A stretch of 64,000 nucleotides of DNA from Desulfospira joergensenii DSM 10085 (GCF_000420085.1 NZ_ATUG01000003.1:868001-932000), one strand, 5' to 3'; numbered from the stretch's first letter, positions 41,919 to 52,154 are shown. Translations and numbers: made by a program. Notes: generated by a model not told the origin, from the letters alone.

Positions 41919-43514
41919 ATGTCCAAGTTTAAACAAGAAGACAAGAGCCCAAAGATTTCCAGACGTCAGTTCATCCAGGTTTCAGCGGCGTCCACCGCAT
42001 TGATGGCCGGTCAGTTTGCCATTCCCGGGGCATCCTGGTCAGCAGATGGAAAAATTCTGCGGATCCGGAACTATTCCGATATCCTGACCCTGGATCCGGC
42101 CCATTGCAAATCCAAAAATGAAGACATCATCAACGACTGTATCCAGAACAAACTGATCTGCTACAAGCCCGGGGACAAATGGGAATGGCAGCCCATGGCC
42201 GCTGAATACATGAAACAGCTCACTCCCACGAAAATCGAATTCAAACTCAAACCGGGCATCATGTTCACCAACGGATTCGGGGAAATGACTTCTGAAGATG
42301 TGAAGTACAGCTTTGAGCGCATTGCCGATCCCGCGACCAAATCTGCCTATGCCAGTGACTGGAAGCTGCTGGATACGGTGGAAATCAAAGATAAATATAC
42401 CGGTGTGATTGTTTTAAAAGAACCCTTTGCCCCGATCTGGATGACCTCTCTTCCCGGAATCTCCGGTGTTATCCTTTCCAAAAAAGCCATGGAATCCGTC
42501 GGCGGATCTTTCTCCAATACCCCGCCGGCCTGCTCGGGTCCCTATATATTTAAAGAATGGAAGCCCAAACAGGTGACCGTGATTGTACGCAACCCGGACT
42601 GGAAAGGGACCAAACCTGATTTTGATGAAGTCCATTTTTATCCCATTGATGATGAAAAAACAGCGGAAATCGGTTTTGAAGCCGGTGATCTCGACTTTAC
42701 CAGAATCTCTGTATCCTCCTATGAGATGTTTCAGTCCAAACCCTCCCCGGAAGCCACTGTGGTCAACAAACCCTCCCTCTATTATTCCTGGATGGGAATC
42801 AATATGGACAACCCGGTCTTAAAAGATGTAAAGATCAGAAAAGCCATCCAAAAGGCCACCGATATTGAGTCTATCCTGGAAGCCGCCTATTTCGGCCAGG
42901 CCAAACCGGCCACCGGCATTATCCCTCCCGGACTTCTCGGTCACAGGGCCAAATCCATTAATCCGCCAAAGGCAGATCCAAAAGGGGCAAAAAAGCTTCT
43001 GGCAGAAGCCGGCTTTCCCGATGGAATCGATATCACCCTTGACTGTCTGAACAAATCCACCATTGTAACCCAGGCCCAGGTGATCCAGGCCAGCCTCGGA
43101 GAAGCCGGTATCCGGGTGAAAGTCAATGTGCATGAGTCCGGAGAGTTCTGGGTGCTTGGATCTGAAAAAGAGATGAAGGAAAAGGTGAAGAATATTCAGC
43201 TCATCACCAATAGATTTTCCAGCCAGCCGGACCCGTACTGGTACACCATGTGGTTTGTCTCTGAACAGGTGGGGGTGTGGAACTGGGAACGGTTCAGCAG
43301 CAAAGAGTTTGACCGGCTGCATAAGGAAGCTGCCGTTGAAACGGATCCGGCCAAACGGGATAAAATGTACCAGAAGATGCAGGATCTCATGGAAGAGTCG
43401 GGCTGCTACCGCTTCATTACCCATGAGTCCGCCCCCATTATCTATCGGAACTCAATTGTCCCGGCCATGACCCCGGAAGGAATTCCAATGGTCCGGTTCT
43501 TTAAAAGAGCATAA
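41919..43514 (+). CDS. Peptide ABC transporter substrate-binding protein with Tat signal
   Basis: A 531-residue family 5 binding protein, first gene of a ten-gene operon. The N-terminus carries a twin-arginine signal (SRRQFIQVSAASTALMAG) with cleavage near SWSADG, so it is exported folded, which is unusual for this family and may mean a bound cofactor or fast folding. The family motif is FKLKPGIMFTNGFGEMTSEDVKYSFER. The second lobe has KLLAEAGFPDGIDITLDC and NRFSSQPDPYWYTMWF. Downstream peptidases suggest peptide ligands. Confidence 0.9.
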   Translation: MSKFKQEDKSPKISRRQFIQVSAASTALMAGQFAIPGASWSADGKILRIRNYSDILTLDPAHCKSKNEDIINDCIQNKLICYKPGDKWEWQPMAAEYMKQLTPTKIEFKLKPGIMFTNGFGEMTSEDVKYSFERIADPATKSAYASDWKLLDTVEIKDKYTGVIVLKEPFAPIWMTSLPGISGVILSKKAMESVGGSFSNTPPACSGPYIFKEWKPKQVTVIVRNPDWKGTKPDFDEVHFYPIDDEKTAEIGFEAGDLDFTRISVSSYEMFQSKPSPEATVVNKPSLYYSWMGINMDNPVLKDVKIRKAIQKATDIESILEAAYFGQAKPATGIIPPGLLGHRAKSINPPKADPKGAKKLLAEAGFPDGIDITLDCLNKSTIVTQAQVIQASLGEAGIRVKVNVHESGEFWVLGSEKEMKEKVKNIQLITNRFSSQPDPYWYTMWFVSEQVGVWNWERFSSKEFDRLHKEAAVETDPAKRDKMYQKMQDLMEESGCYRFITHESAPIIYRNSIVPAMTPEGIPMVRFFKRA

Positions 43515-43520
43515 GCAGCG

Positions 43521-44465
43521 ATGCTCTTTTACCTGATTAAAAGACTCGGAGTTGCAGCGATCACGGTTGTGATCGCTGTATCCCTCCTCTACAGTATGAT
43601 TCATGCGGTTCCCGGAGATCCCCTGAGCATCGTGCTGGGTCCCAGGGCAACCCCTGAAATGAAGGCCGCCTTAAATGAGCGCCTGGGCCTGGACAAACCC
43701 TTTGCCGTTCAGCTCGGGAAATTTTTTATCAATGTTGCCCAGGGGGACCTGGGAACCGATGTGTTTTCAGACAGATCCGTGTCTGAAATATTTTTCAGTC
43801 AGCTTCCCTTTACGGCCAGCCTGGTCTTTTTTGCCATTGGCTGGTCCGCCCTGATTGGAATTCCCCTGGGATGCTATTCCGCTGTCCGGAGGAACACATT
43901 CATCGACAAACTGACCGGACTGTTTTCCGTGGGAACGATTACCATTCCCTCTTTTGTGGTGGCTTTGTATTCCCTGCTCGTCTTTGCGGTCTGGCTCAAA
44001 TGGCTTCCGGCCATTGGGGCGGGAAAAGACGGGGACATCGTGGATCAGCTGATTCACCTGATTTTGCCTTCCTTTGCCGTGGGGCTGGGATGGGTGGGGT
44101 ATCTTGCCCGCCTTGTCCGGGCCAGTATGCTGGAGGTCCTGGGGGAGAATCACATCCGGACGGCCAGGGCTTTCGGGCTCACGGAACGGAAAATCGTGCT
44201 GACCTATGCATTGCGTCTGGCCGTTCTGCCGGCGGTGGCCCTGCTGGGAGTGGGAATCGGATATATGCTGTCCGGCGCTGTTTTTGCAGAAATCGTGTTT
44301 GCCAGGCCCGGGGTCGGAAAACTGATCTACGATTCGGTGATCACCCGGAACTATCCGGTGGTCATGGGAAGTGTCATCATGACCACGATCATCTTTGTTT
44401 TCTCAACCACAGCCGCCGACCTGGTATCTGCTTTTCTCGATCCCAGGATCCGGGAGAACCTATAA
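43521..44465 (+). CDS. Peptide ABC transporter permease (DppB type)
   Basis: A 314-residue permease with six predicted helices. It has the DppB start (FYLIKRLGVAAITVVIAVSLLYSMIHAVPGDPLSIVLG), the coupling motif ARAFGLTERKIVLTYALR and the end SAFLDPRI. It begins six bases after the binding-protein stop. Its last base is shared with the next permease start. Confidence 0.92.
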   Translation: MLFYLIKRLGVAAITVVIAVSLLYSMIHAVPGDPLSIVLGPRATPEMKAALNERLGLDKPFAVQLGKFFINVAQGDLGTDVFSDRSVSEIFFSQLPFTASLVFFAIGWSALIGIPLGCYSAVRRNTFIDKLTGLFSVGTITIPSFVVALYSLLVFAVWLKWLPAIGAGKDGDIVDQLIHLILPSFAVGLGWVGYLARLVRASMLEVLGENHIRTARAFGLTERKIVLTYALRLAVLPAVALLGVGIGYMLSGAVFAEIVFARPGVGKLIYDSVITRNYPVVMGSVIMTTIIFVFSTTAADLVSAFLDPRIRENL

Positions 44466-45343
44466 TGAGCGATTCTGTAAAAAAGACCCAGAAAGATCCA
44501 TCCGTACTGGTGACCCTGGTAAGGCATGTGATGCGGGACCGGCTGGCCCTGGTCGGCTTCATCCTTGTACTCATCATAACGGGCTCTGCCCTTTTCGCCC
44601 CCTATATCATCCCCCACAACCCCAACAAACTCAATGTCCGTTACCGCCTGAAAGCGCCCTCCTCCGAACATCTGCTCGGCACCGACCAGCTGGGAAGGGA
44701 CGTGTTCTCACGGGTGGTGATGGGCAGCAGGATCGCCCTGCAGGTTGCCCTGGTCTCCATTTCAATCGCAGGAAGCATTGGATTGATCCTGGGTATGCTG
44801 GCGGGATTCGGATCAAAATGGCTGGACAGTATCCTGATCATTCTCTTTGATACCATACGGTCCTTTCCCACCATCATGTTTGCCCTGGCAGTGGTCACCC
44901 TGATGGGACCCAGTCTGAATACGGTCATCCTCGTGGTAATCGTCACCTCCATACCGGTGTACGGACGGATCGTCAGAACCCAGACCCAGGCCATCATAAA
45001 CAATGACTTCATCATGGCCGAAAGAGCCATGGGAGCCGGGAAGATCAGAATATTGCTGGTCCATATCCTTCCCAACGTCATCGGCCCCCTGCTGATCATC
45101 GCCAGTATGGATATACCGGTGGTCGTGACCATTGAAGCGGGGCTGAGCTTTCTGGGCCTGGGCGTCCGCCCGCCCACGGCAAGCTGGGGCACCATATTGA
45201 ACGACGGGTATGCTTTTATCCGGAACACTCCCTGGCTGGTCATTGCAGGCGGTGCTCCATTAATACTGACCACCCTGGGATTCACTTTTCTGGGCGAGGC
45301 TTTGAGGGATGTTTTTGACCCGAAACTGAGACGGGAGATCTGA
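44465..45343 (+). CDS. Peptide ABC transporter permease (DppC type)
   Basis: A 292-residue permease. The DppC signature GTDQLGRDVFSRVVMGSRIALQ and the coupling motif ERAMGAGKIRILLVHILPN are clear, and it ends GEALRDVFDPKLRREI. I start at the ATG at 44465, which overlaps the TAA of the previous gene by one base. Longer in-frame sequence upstream overlaps that gene and is not real. Confidence 0.92.
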   Translation: MSDSVKKTQKDPSVLVTLVRHVMRDRLALVGFILVLIITGSALFAPYIIPHNPNKLNVRYRLKAPSSEHLLGTDQLGRDVFSRVVMGSRIALQVALVSISIAGSIGLILGMLAGFGSKWLDSILIILFDTIRSFPTIMFALAVVTLMGPSLNTVILVVIVTSIPVYGRIVRTQTQAIINNDFIMAERAMGAGKIRILLVHILPNVIGPLLIIASMDIPVVVTIEAGLSFLGLGVRPPTASWGTILNDGYAFIRNTPWLVIAGGAPLILTTLGFTFLGEALRDVFDPKLRREI

Positions 45344-46314
45344 TGGTTCTACGTGTTGAAAATTTATCAGTCAGCTTTAAAACGGCAAGGGGATTGCTAA
45401 AGGCCCTCCGTCAGGTCAACTTCCATATCGGCGGGCAGCAGATCGTCGGACTTGTCGGTGAAAGCGGGTGCGGGAAATCCACTGTGATCAATTCCATCCT
45501 CAATTTATTGTCGGATAATGCCCTTATTGAAGAAGGCCGTATCTGCCTTCAGGATGAGGATATCCTGACCATGACGCCCCAGCAGCTCAGATCGGTCAGA
45601 GGGCAGCGTATTTCAGTGATCTTCCAGGATCCCATGACCTCGTTGAACCCGGTATTGTCCATTGGCCGCCAGATGACGGATATCCAGTATCGGGACAAAC
45701 TGAGTGCATCTGAAAAGAAAAAAAGGATCATTCGAATGCTCGGTCGTGTGGGAATACCGGACCCGGAAAAGCGGCTGGACAGCTTTCCCCATCAATTTTC
45801 CGGGGGGATGCGCCAGAGGATCGCCATTGCCATGGCCCTGATGATGAAGCCTGAACTGCTCATTGCAGATGAGCCCACCACGGCACTGGATGCCACCCTG
45901 CAGATCCAGATCATTGACCTGTTAAAGGCATTGCAAAAAGATATCGAGTGTTCCATTTTATTCGTATCCCATGACCTGGGTCTGATTGCCGATTTCTGCG
46001 ACCAGGTCATTGTCATGTATGCCGGGGAAATGGTTGAATCTGGAAGTGTCCGGGATATTTTCCACCGTGGGGCTCACCCCTATACCAACCGTCTCCTGGA
46101 GTGTGATCCGGCCCGGATCAAGGAAAAAACCCGGGTCCTGCCGACCATCCCCGGAGAGATACCCGACCTGGTGGAGCTGGACGGGAACTGCATCTTTGTC
46201 GACCGATGCCCCATCAAAGAAAAGGGCTGTCCCTTGACCTGGCCGCCCCAGGAAGAGCTATCTCCGGGTCATTTTGTCCGGTGCCATCTGAACCGGCTGG
46301 GGAGGAATCAATGA
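45343..46314 (+). CDS. Peptide ABC transporter ATP-binding protein (DppD type)
   Basis: A 323-residue ATPase. Walker A GLVGESGCGKST, Q-loop VIFQDPMTSLNP, signature HQFSGGMRQRIAIAMAL, Walker B LLIADEPTTALD, H-loop FVSHDLGLI. The C-terminal region has GNCIFVDRCPIKEKGCP. Its ATG overlaps the stop of the permease gene. Confidence 0.92.
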   Translation: MVLRVENLSVSFKTARGLLKALRQVNFHIGGQQIVGLVGESGCGKSTVINSILNLLSDNALIEEGRICLQDEDILTMTPQQLRSVRGQRISVIFQDPMTSLNPVLSIGRQMTDIQYRDKLSASEKKKRIIRMLGRVGIPDPEKRLDSFPHQFSGGMRQRIAIAMALMMKPELLIADEPTTALDATLQIQIIDLLKALQKDIECSILFVSHDLGLIADFCDQVIVMYAGEMVESGSVRDIFHRGAHPYTNRLLECDPARIKEKTRVLPTIPGEIPDLVELDGNCIFVDRCPIKEKGCPLTWPPQEELSPGHFVRCHLNRLGRNQ

Positions 46315-47309
46315 AGAATCTGCTGGAACTCAGAGATATCCGGGTCCGATTTCGGACAAAGGGATTCCTCAAGGCCCTTCTCGACCGGGGCAAAGAGCCC
46401 TTTATCGAAGCGGTCTGCAGTGCATCCATGTCCATCGGCCAGGGCGAAACCTTTGCCCTGGTGGGAGAAAGCGGGGCCGGAAAAACAACCCTTGCCCGTT
46501 CGATTTTAGGCCTTGTCACACCTGACCAGGGAAGCATTGCCTTTAAAGGCAAACCCCTGGTCAGGTTAAACGAAAAGGCTTTCAAGCCCATAAAACGGGA
46601 CATTGCCATGATGTTCCAGGACCCGGTCGGCTGTTTAAGCCCAAGGCTGAGCGTCCTCTCCATCGTGACGGAACCCTTTAAGATACATGGAATTTCCCTG
46701 CCGGACGCCAAAAAGGAGGCAATACGACTGCTTGACCTGGTCAATCTGCCGGCCTCTTTCCTAAAATCATACCCTTACCAGCTCAGCGGCGGCCAGGCCC
46801 GCCGTGTGGGAGTGGCCCGGGCCCTGGCTTTGAATCCGAAATTGATTATTGCCGACGAGCCCACGGCCGGGCTGGATGTGTCGGTACAGGGCGAAATCCT
46901 CAATCTGATGTACCGGCTCCAGCAGGAACTGGGAATCAGCTTCCTGGTGATCACCCATAATCTATCGGTGGTCAGACATACTTCGGATCACATGGCCATT
47001 ATGTATTTGGGACGATTTGTGGAAACCGGTCCCACCGATGAAATATTTAAGAATCCGAGACACCCCTATACCCAGATTTTGTTGACCTCATCCCCGGAGC
47101 CGGATCCGGATGCTCCGAAAACCCGGACCATCCTTCAGGGAGAGATCCCAAGCCTGATCAACCGGCCCCCCGGCTGTGAATTTAATACCCGCTGCCCCAT
47201 GGCAGAGGACCGTTGTAGATCCGAATCCCCCTCGTTGCGTCGAATAGGGGAGAACCACTATATCTCATGCTTTTTAGAAGAACAATTGAAGGAGCAAGTT
47301 CATGGCTGA
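46311..47309 (+). CDS. Peptide ABC transporter ATP-binding protein (DppF type)
   Basis: A 332-residue ATPase, partner of the previous one. Walker A ALVGESGAGKTT, Q-loop MMFQDPVGCLSP, signature YQLSGGQARRVGVARAL, Walker B LIIADEPTAGLD, H-loop VITHNLSVV. The C-terminal GCEFNTRCPMAEDRC extension is present. ATG 46311 overlaps the preceding stop (ATGA) and has a GGAGGAA site; its own end overlaps the methyltransferase start by eight bases. Confidence 0.92.
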   Translation: MKNLLELRDIRVRFRTKGFLKALLDRGKEPFIEAVCSASMSIGQGETFALVGESGAGKTTLARSILGLVTPDQGSIAFKGKPLVRLNEKAFKPIKRDIAMMFQDPVGCLSPRLSVLSIVTEPFKIHGISLPDAKKEAIRLLDLVNLPASFLKSYPYQLSGGQARRVGVARALALNPKLIIADEPTAGLDVSVQGEILNLMYRLQQELGISFLVITHNLSVVRHTSDHMAIMYLGRFVETGPTDEIFKNPRHPYTQILLTSSPEPDPDAPKTRTILQGEIPSLINRPPGCEFNTRCPMAEDRCRSESPSLRRIGENHYISCFLEEQLKEQVHG

Positions 47310-48741
47310 ACCCAAAAAACATCTGCTGAGCTATTTAAGTGAAGAGGATGTTCACCATATTGACCGGGCAAGCCGGCGTGTCCTGTCAGAGGTAGGAATC
47401 AAAATGGGAGATGAATCATTTATCGCCCGTTTAAAAGACAGGGGCTGCACCCATAAAAAGGGAAGGATTCAAATTCCCTCTGAGCTGGTGGATGAAGCAC
47501 TCAAGGTCCTGCCCGGGCAGGTGACCTTCATGGGCAGGGACAAAAACCTTCTTGAAACCGGTACCGGCAGGACTGCCACCCATACCGGAGGTTCCATTCC
47601 CTATGTCAACGATCCTGACACCGGAAAGAAAAGAAAAGCCTCTCTATCCGACCTTGAAAACATGATCCGCCTGATGAACCATCTGGACAACCTGAGTATG
47701 GTCGGTGCCGTGGTCCAGCCCCAGGAACTGCCCCCTGAAATCAGCGAGCTGATTCAAATGGCCACCGTGTTCAGGCTGGCAAAAAAACCGAGTTCCGGAC
47801 AGGCCGTTTCCACGGCTGCCCAGGCCCGGTATGTGGCAGAACTCTACCAGGCGCTCATGGGATCCGTTGACAATCCGAATCACTATCCTTTGACAAATAT
47901 CGGAATTTCGCCGGAAAGCCCCCTATACTACCCGAAAGAGGTCACCGGGATAATGGAGGCACTGATATCCAGGGGAATCCCCACACTGGCACTGGTGGCT
48001 CCCATTCTGGGCTTCACAGCGCCCATGACCATTGCCGGCGGCCTGACCCAGATGAATGCCAGCCTGCTGGCCTATTGTGTGCTCAGCCATGATATCAACC
48101 CTTCCGTCCCGGTATTTTACGGTGCACGTCTCTGTCCGGCAAATATGAGCAACGGCCACTCCATCTGGGGGGTCCCGGAAATCGGGATCATGGGTGCCTG
48201 TTCGGTTCAACTGGCCAGACATTATAATCTTCCCAGCGACGTCTACGGTTATATGTCCACATCCTGTGTCCATGACATGCAGCTGGGGGCGGAAACCGCA
48301 GTCAATGGCCTGCTCCCCTTTCTTTCCGGGGCAGATATCATCTCCGGATTCGGCAGTTTCGGCAGCGGGTTTATCTCTTCCTTTGAAGACCTGGTCTTTG
48401 ATGATGAACTCTTTGCCATGCACCGCAGGATCAGTCAGGGAATAAAGGTCGATCCCGACCATTTGGCCGTTGAGGTGATCGCAGAGGCCATGGATGGGAA
48501 AGAGTACTTTCTGTCTCCCCATACCGTCAAACACCTGAGAACAGGGGAATTGTTCCGTCCCCGGGTCGGCCTTTACGGACTGCCCAAAAAATGGGAAGAG
48601 GAAGGCGGCTTGGACATGGCTGCAAAATGCCGGAAACGGGTGACAGAGGTGCTCGACCAAAACGAGGATCTGCCCCTGCCGGAAGATGTATCAAAAGAGT
48701 TTGAAAAAATCCTTGATTGTGCAAAAAAAGAACTTTGCTGA
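47302..48741 (+). CDS. MttB-family corrinoid methyltransferase, non-pyrrolysine type
   Basis: A 479-residue member of the trimethylamine methyltransferase (MttB) superfamily. No in-frame amber codon is present, so it belongs to the large group without pyrrolysine, known members of which demethylate glycine betaine (MtgB), proline betaine (MtpB) or carnitine (MtcB). Visible family segments: RRVLSEVGIKMGDESF, TGRTATHTGGSIPYVND, LALVAPILGFTAPMTIAGGLTQMNASLLA, WGVPEIGIMGACSVQLARHYNLPSDVYG. No corrinoid protein gene lies in the operon. Its place behind a peptide transporter and before peptidases suggests a methylated amine released from a peptide. Confidence 0.88.
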   Translation: MAEPKKHLLSYLSEEDVHHIDRASRRVLSEVGIKMGDESFIARLKDRGCTHKKGRIQIPSELVDEALKVLPGQVTFMGRDKNLLETGTGRTATHTGGSIPYVNDPDTGKKRKASLSDLENMIRLMNHLDNLSMVGAVVQPQELPPEISELIQMATVFRLAKKPSSGQAVSTAAQARYVAELYQALMGSVDNPNHYPLTNIGISPESPLYYPKEVTGIMEALISRGIPTLALVAPILGFTAPMTIAGGLTQMNASLLAYCVLSHDINPSVPVFYGARLCPANMSNGHSIWGVPEIGIMGACSVQLARHYNLPSDVYGYMSTSCVHDMQLGAETAVNGLLPFLSGADIISGFGSFGSGFISSFEDLVFDDELFAMHRRISQGIKVDPDHLAVEVIAEAMDGKEYFLSPHTVKHLRTGELFRPRVGLYGLPKKWEEEGGLDMAAKCRKRVTEVLDQNEDLPLPEDVSKEFEKILDCAKKELC

Positions 48742-48758
48742 TGAACCGGGAGAATACC

Positions 48759-50129
48759 ATGGATTGGCAGGAATATTTAAACAAGCACCGGGACCGGTTT
48801 GTCGGAGAACTCATGGAGTTTGTGAAAATTCCCAGTATCTCCGCCCAGTCGCAACATAAGGATGATGTGCTCAAAGCCGGGGAATGGGTGGCCGAACGAC
48901 TGAAAAATGCAGGCCTGGATCATGTTGAAATATTCCAAACAGAGGGCCACCCCTTTGTTTACGCAGACTGGATCCGGAACAAGAATCTACCGACGATTCT
49001 GATTTACGGGCACTTTGATGTCCAGCCGACAGATCCCCTTGATTTATGGGATTCACCTCCCTTTGAACCGGTCATACAAGATGGACGGATCTACGGAAGG
49101 GGGGCTTCCGATGACAAGGGAAATCTTTTGTCCCCCATTGCCGCTGTGGAAGCCATGCTGAAAACGGACGGGAGCCTTCCGATCAACATCAAGTTTTTTG
49201 CCGAAGGCCAGGAGGAAATCGGAAGTCCCCAGCTTCCGCAGTTCATATCCGGCCATAGGGATCTTCTGGCATGCGATCTTGTGGTGAGTGCCGACGGTCT
49301 TCAATGGTCTCCGGATCAACCCAAAATTGAAATCGGGTACCGGGGCATGATGGCCGCTGAAATTGAGGTTCAGGGTCCGGTAAAGGATTTTCATTCCGGA
49401 TTGTACGGAGGAGTGGTTCAGAATCCGATCCACGCCCTGGCCCATATCCTGGCTTCATTCCATGACACCAAGGGGCGGGTTGCAGTTAGTGGATTTTACG
49501 ATGAAGTGATTGAACCTTCAGAAGAAGAAAAGGCTTTGCTTGCCCGATTGCCGGTCCTGGAATCTGAGATCAGGGACCATGTCCAGGTGGATGAACTTTT
49601 CGGTGAATCCGGTTATACAGCCATGGAAAGGGGGACCATTCGGCCGACCCTTGAAATTTGCGGTATCCAGGGAGGATATCAGGGGGAAGGAATAAAAGGG
49701 GTTGTCCCGGCCCTTGCCAAAGCAAAGATCACCTGCCGGCTGGTGGCCGGCCAGGATCCGGATAAAATCATGGAGGCGATCAGAGTCCATGTAAAAACCT
49801 TTACTCTGCCGGGGGTCCGGGTGAATTTCATGAACTGTGAGGGACGGGTAAAGGCCTATGACATGCCCCATGATCACAAGGGAAATATTGCCGTTTCCAA
49901 TGTACTGAAAAAACTATATGGAAAAGATCCTTTTGTTTCCCGGTGCGGCGGAACCATTCCCATCTGCCCCCTTTTTCTGGATGGACTGGGGGTCCATACG
50001 GTGAACTTTGCCTTCAGCTATGAAGATGAAAATCTACACAGTCCCAATGAATTTTTCCGTCTGGAGAGCATGGAAAAGGGACAGAAGGGGTATGGGATGC
50101 TGCTCCGGGAACTGGCAAAGGTTTTTTGA
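48759..50129 (+). CDS. M20 family dipeptidase
   Basis: About 456 residues of an M20 zinc peptidase of the carnosinase-like dipeptidase group. Metal and catalytic motifs: LIYGHFDVQPTDP, YGRGASDDKGN, EGQEEIGSPQ and the late NLHSPNEFFRLE. The lid domain (about 190-330) is intact. The ATG at 48759 follows GGGAG at good distance; an in-frame ATG at 48741 overlaps the previous stop and is possible. It cleaves small peptides or beta-Ala dipeptides in known relatives; the actual substrate here is unknown. Confidence 0.9.
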   Translation: MDWQEYLNKHRDRFVGELMEFVKIPSISAQSQHKDDVLKAGEWVAERLKNAGLDHVEIFQTEGHPFVYADWIRNKNLPTILIYGHFDVQPTDPLDLWDSPPFEPVIQDGRIYGRGASDDKGNLLSPIAAVEAMLKTDGSLPINIKFFAEGQEEIGSPQLPQFISGHRDLLACDLVVSADGLQWSPDQPKIEIGYRGMMAAEIEVQGPVKDFHSGLYGGVVQNPIHALAHILASFHDTKGRVAVSGFYDEVIEPSEEEKALLARLPVLESEIRDHVQVDELFGESGYTAMERGTIRPTLEICGIQGGYQGEGIKGVVPALAKAKITCRLVAGQDPDKIMEAIRVHVKTFTLPGVRVNFMNCEGRVKAYDMPHDHKGNIAVSNVLKKLYGKDPFVSRCGGTIPICPLFLDGLGVHTVNFAFSYEDENLHSPNEFFRLESMEKGQKGYGMLLRELAKVF

Positions 50130-50171
50130 GACTGACGTTTTTATAAATCAACCCAGGGGGACTGAGTCTGA

Positions 50172-50927
50172 ATGCGGGTCTATGAAAAACAGGTAAAGCC
50201 CAAATATATTCGAATCTATGAGTGGGTGCACAGCCAAATCCGGGAAGGCCGATTCAAAGTCGGGGATAAAATACCCACGGAACCGAATCTGTCAAAGCAG
50301 TTCGGGGCCAGCCGCATGACCGTCCGAAAGGCCATTGATCCCCTTGTCCTTGAAGGGGTGGTGGAGCGAAAGCCCGGGCAGGGAACCTTTGTTGTTTCTT
50401 CCGGTATTATCAAGCTGACCTATGATGCCAGCAAACCCATGCGGTTCTCCCATGAGATGGCAAACCATGATATCCCCCACCACTGGGAAATCATCAATCG
50501 AAAAATCATGCCGGCAGATCCCAAGATCCGAAAAATCTTTAATCTGGAAGAAGGGGAAAAAGTCGTCTGCCTGACCATGGTGCTTTATGCCAATCACCAG
50601 GCCGTAATTATTGAACGGGCCTATTTTATCTATGATGATTTTCCAGCCCTCTATGATATGGAAATCAATGTACCTCCCCTTCAATTGATGGCAGACAGGT
50701 TTGCCACCCCCATTAAAACGGTTACCCAGTACATCAATGCGGCCGTGGCAGGGAAAAGGGAAAGAGAACTCTTTAACATTTCCTATCCCATCCCCTGCAT
50801 CTATCTGGAATGGATCTGCCACAGCGAAAAGGGATTGCCCTTCAGTGTCTCCCTATGTCACTACCGCAGTGATGTATTTAAATTCAAGATCCCCACAAGT
50901 GAACTGGTAAGTGCTGATATTTCTTGA
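50172..50927 (+). CDS. GntR family transcriptional regulator (HutC/UTRA type)
   Basis: A 251-residue regulator. The N-terminal winged helix reads KYIRIYEWVHSQIREGRFKVGDKIPTEPNLSKQFGASRMTVRKAIDPLVLEGVVERKPGQGTFV. The rest is a UTRA ligand domain (RKIFNLEEGEKVVCLTMVLYANHQAVIIERAYF, IYLEWICHSEKGLPFSVSLCHYRSDVFKF). HutC-type proteins are mostly repressors released by a pathway metabolite. It sits inside the operon that it probably controls; a matching operator candidate is at 41783-41798. Confidence 0.92.
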   Translation: MRVYEKQVKPKYIRIYEWVHSQIREGRFKVGDKIPTEPNLSKQFGASRMTVRKAIDPLVLEGVVERKPGQGTFVVSSGIIKLTYDASKPMRFSHEMANHDIPHHWEIINRKIMPADPKIRKIFNLEEGEKVVCLTMVLYANHQAVIIERAYFIYDDFPALYDMEINVPPLQLMADRFATPIKTVTQYINAAVAGKRERELFNISYPIPCIYLEWICHSEKGLPFSVSLCHYRSDVFKFKIPTSELVSADIS

Positions 50928-50954
50928 AAATAGCTTCTGAACAGGAGAAACCCC

Positions 50955-52154
50955 ATGCAGATCGTCTATAAAAACGCCACTTTAATATCAGGAACCGGGG
51001 ACTCCCCGGTTCCCAATTCAATTCTGGTAGTTGAGGATGACAAGATCCTCTTTTCCGGTTCTGCTGAAAACTGGAGTCAAACCCAGGATCCAGAGGAATC
51101 CAAGGCCGTTGACCTTAAGGGGAAATGGATCATCCCCGGCCTGATTGACTGCCATATCCACATGGATCTTTTCGGATTCGGAGACACCTTCCAGGAGAAC
51201 CTGGTCGAGGATAAGCTCCGGACCCTGAGATCGGCCAGATTAATGTCTGATACGCTTAGAGCCGGGTTTACCACGGTCCGGAATGTCGGAACGGTCAACT
51301 ATATCGATTTTGCGGTTAAGGAAGGGATTGAAGCCGGTTATTTCACCGGTCCCAGGATCGAAACCGCCGGTAAAATCATCTCCATGACATGTTCGGGCAC
51401 GGAATATTTTGACGGCATGTACTCCATTGCAGATGGTGTGGATGAATGCCGGAAAGCCGCAAGGGAGCAGTTAAAACAAGGTGCGGACTGCCTGAAGCTG
51501 ATGGCCACCGGCGCGGTCATGAATCCCGGCGGTGTTCCGGGTGCGGCTCAATTGAACGAGGATGAGATCCGGGCCGTGGTTGAGGAAGGATTAAAGCTGG
51601 GCAAGCATACCGCAGCCCATGCCCATGGTGCCCAGGGGATCATCAATGCGGTAAACGCAGGGGTAAGAACCATTGAACACGGCACCATGGCCGATGATCA
51701 GGCCATTGAGGCCATGGCAGAGGCAGGCGTTTTCCTGGTACCGACCATGAGCCTTCACGACGTATTCATGGAGAATGCAGATTCTGTTCCGGGCTTTATG
51801 ATTGAAAAAAGCCAAGACATGCAGAAAACCTATATCGAAATCGTGAAAAAGGCCATTAAGGCAGGCATCCGGATTGCCATGGGCACGGATGCCGGAACCA
51901 ATTATAATTTTCACGGTACCAATGCCTCGGAAATCGTCTATCTGGTTGAAAATAAAATCATGACGCCCCTGGAAGCCATTTCCGCCGCGACCCTTGTAGC
52001 CGCAGAAGCCATCGGCACGGCGCATACAGCCGGTTCCCTTGAAAAGGGTAAACTGGCCGATTTTCTGATCCTGGACAAGGATCCGATCTCGGACATCCGG
52101 GTGCTGACCAAAAACATCGAACAGGTCTATAAGGGCGGACAACTGGTTTCTTAA
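50955..52154 (+). CDS. Metal-dependent amidohydrolase (prolidase/imidazolonepropionase-like)
   Basis: A 399-residue TIM-barrel amidohydrolase. The metal-site motifs are IDCHIHMDLFG, a candidate carboxylated Lys in CLKLMATGAVMNPGG, HTAAHAHGAQG, RTIEHGTMAD and AMGTDAGTNYNFHG. This motif set is typical of Xaa-Arg/Xaa-Lys/Xaa-Pro dipeptidase-like amidohydrolases. It has no signal peptide. It follows the GntR gene by 27 bases. It would act on a dipeptide or N-acyl amino acid released inside the cell. Confidence 0.88.
   Translation: MQIVYKNATLISGTGDSPVPNSILVVEDDKILFSGSAENWSQTQDPEESKAVDLKGKWIIPGLIDCHIHMDLFGFGDTFQENLVEDKLRTLRSARLMSDTLRAGFTTVRNVGTVNYIDFAVKEGIEAGYFTGPRIETAGKIISMTCSGTEYFDGMYSIADGVDECRKAAREQLKQGADCLKLMATGAVMNPGGVPGAAQLNEDEIRAVVEEGLKLGKHTAAHAHGAQGIINAVNAGVRTIEHGTMADDQAIEAMAEAGVFLVPTMSLHDVFMENADSVPGFMIEKSQDMQKTYIEIVKKAIKAGIRIAMGTDAGTNYNFHGTNASEIVYLVENKIMTPLEAISAATLVAAEAIGTAHTAGSLEKGKLADFLILDKDPISDIRVLTKNIEQVYKGGQLVS

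Noticed and set aside
47302..48741. Pyrrolysine-containing trimethylamine methyltransferase
   Set aside because: No in-frame amber codon exists in the gene, so it is a non-pyrrolysine member.
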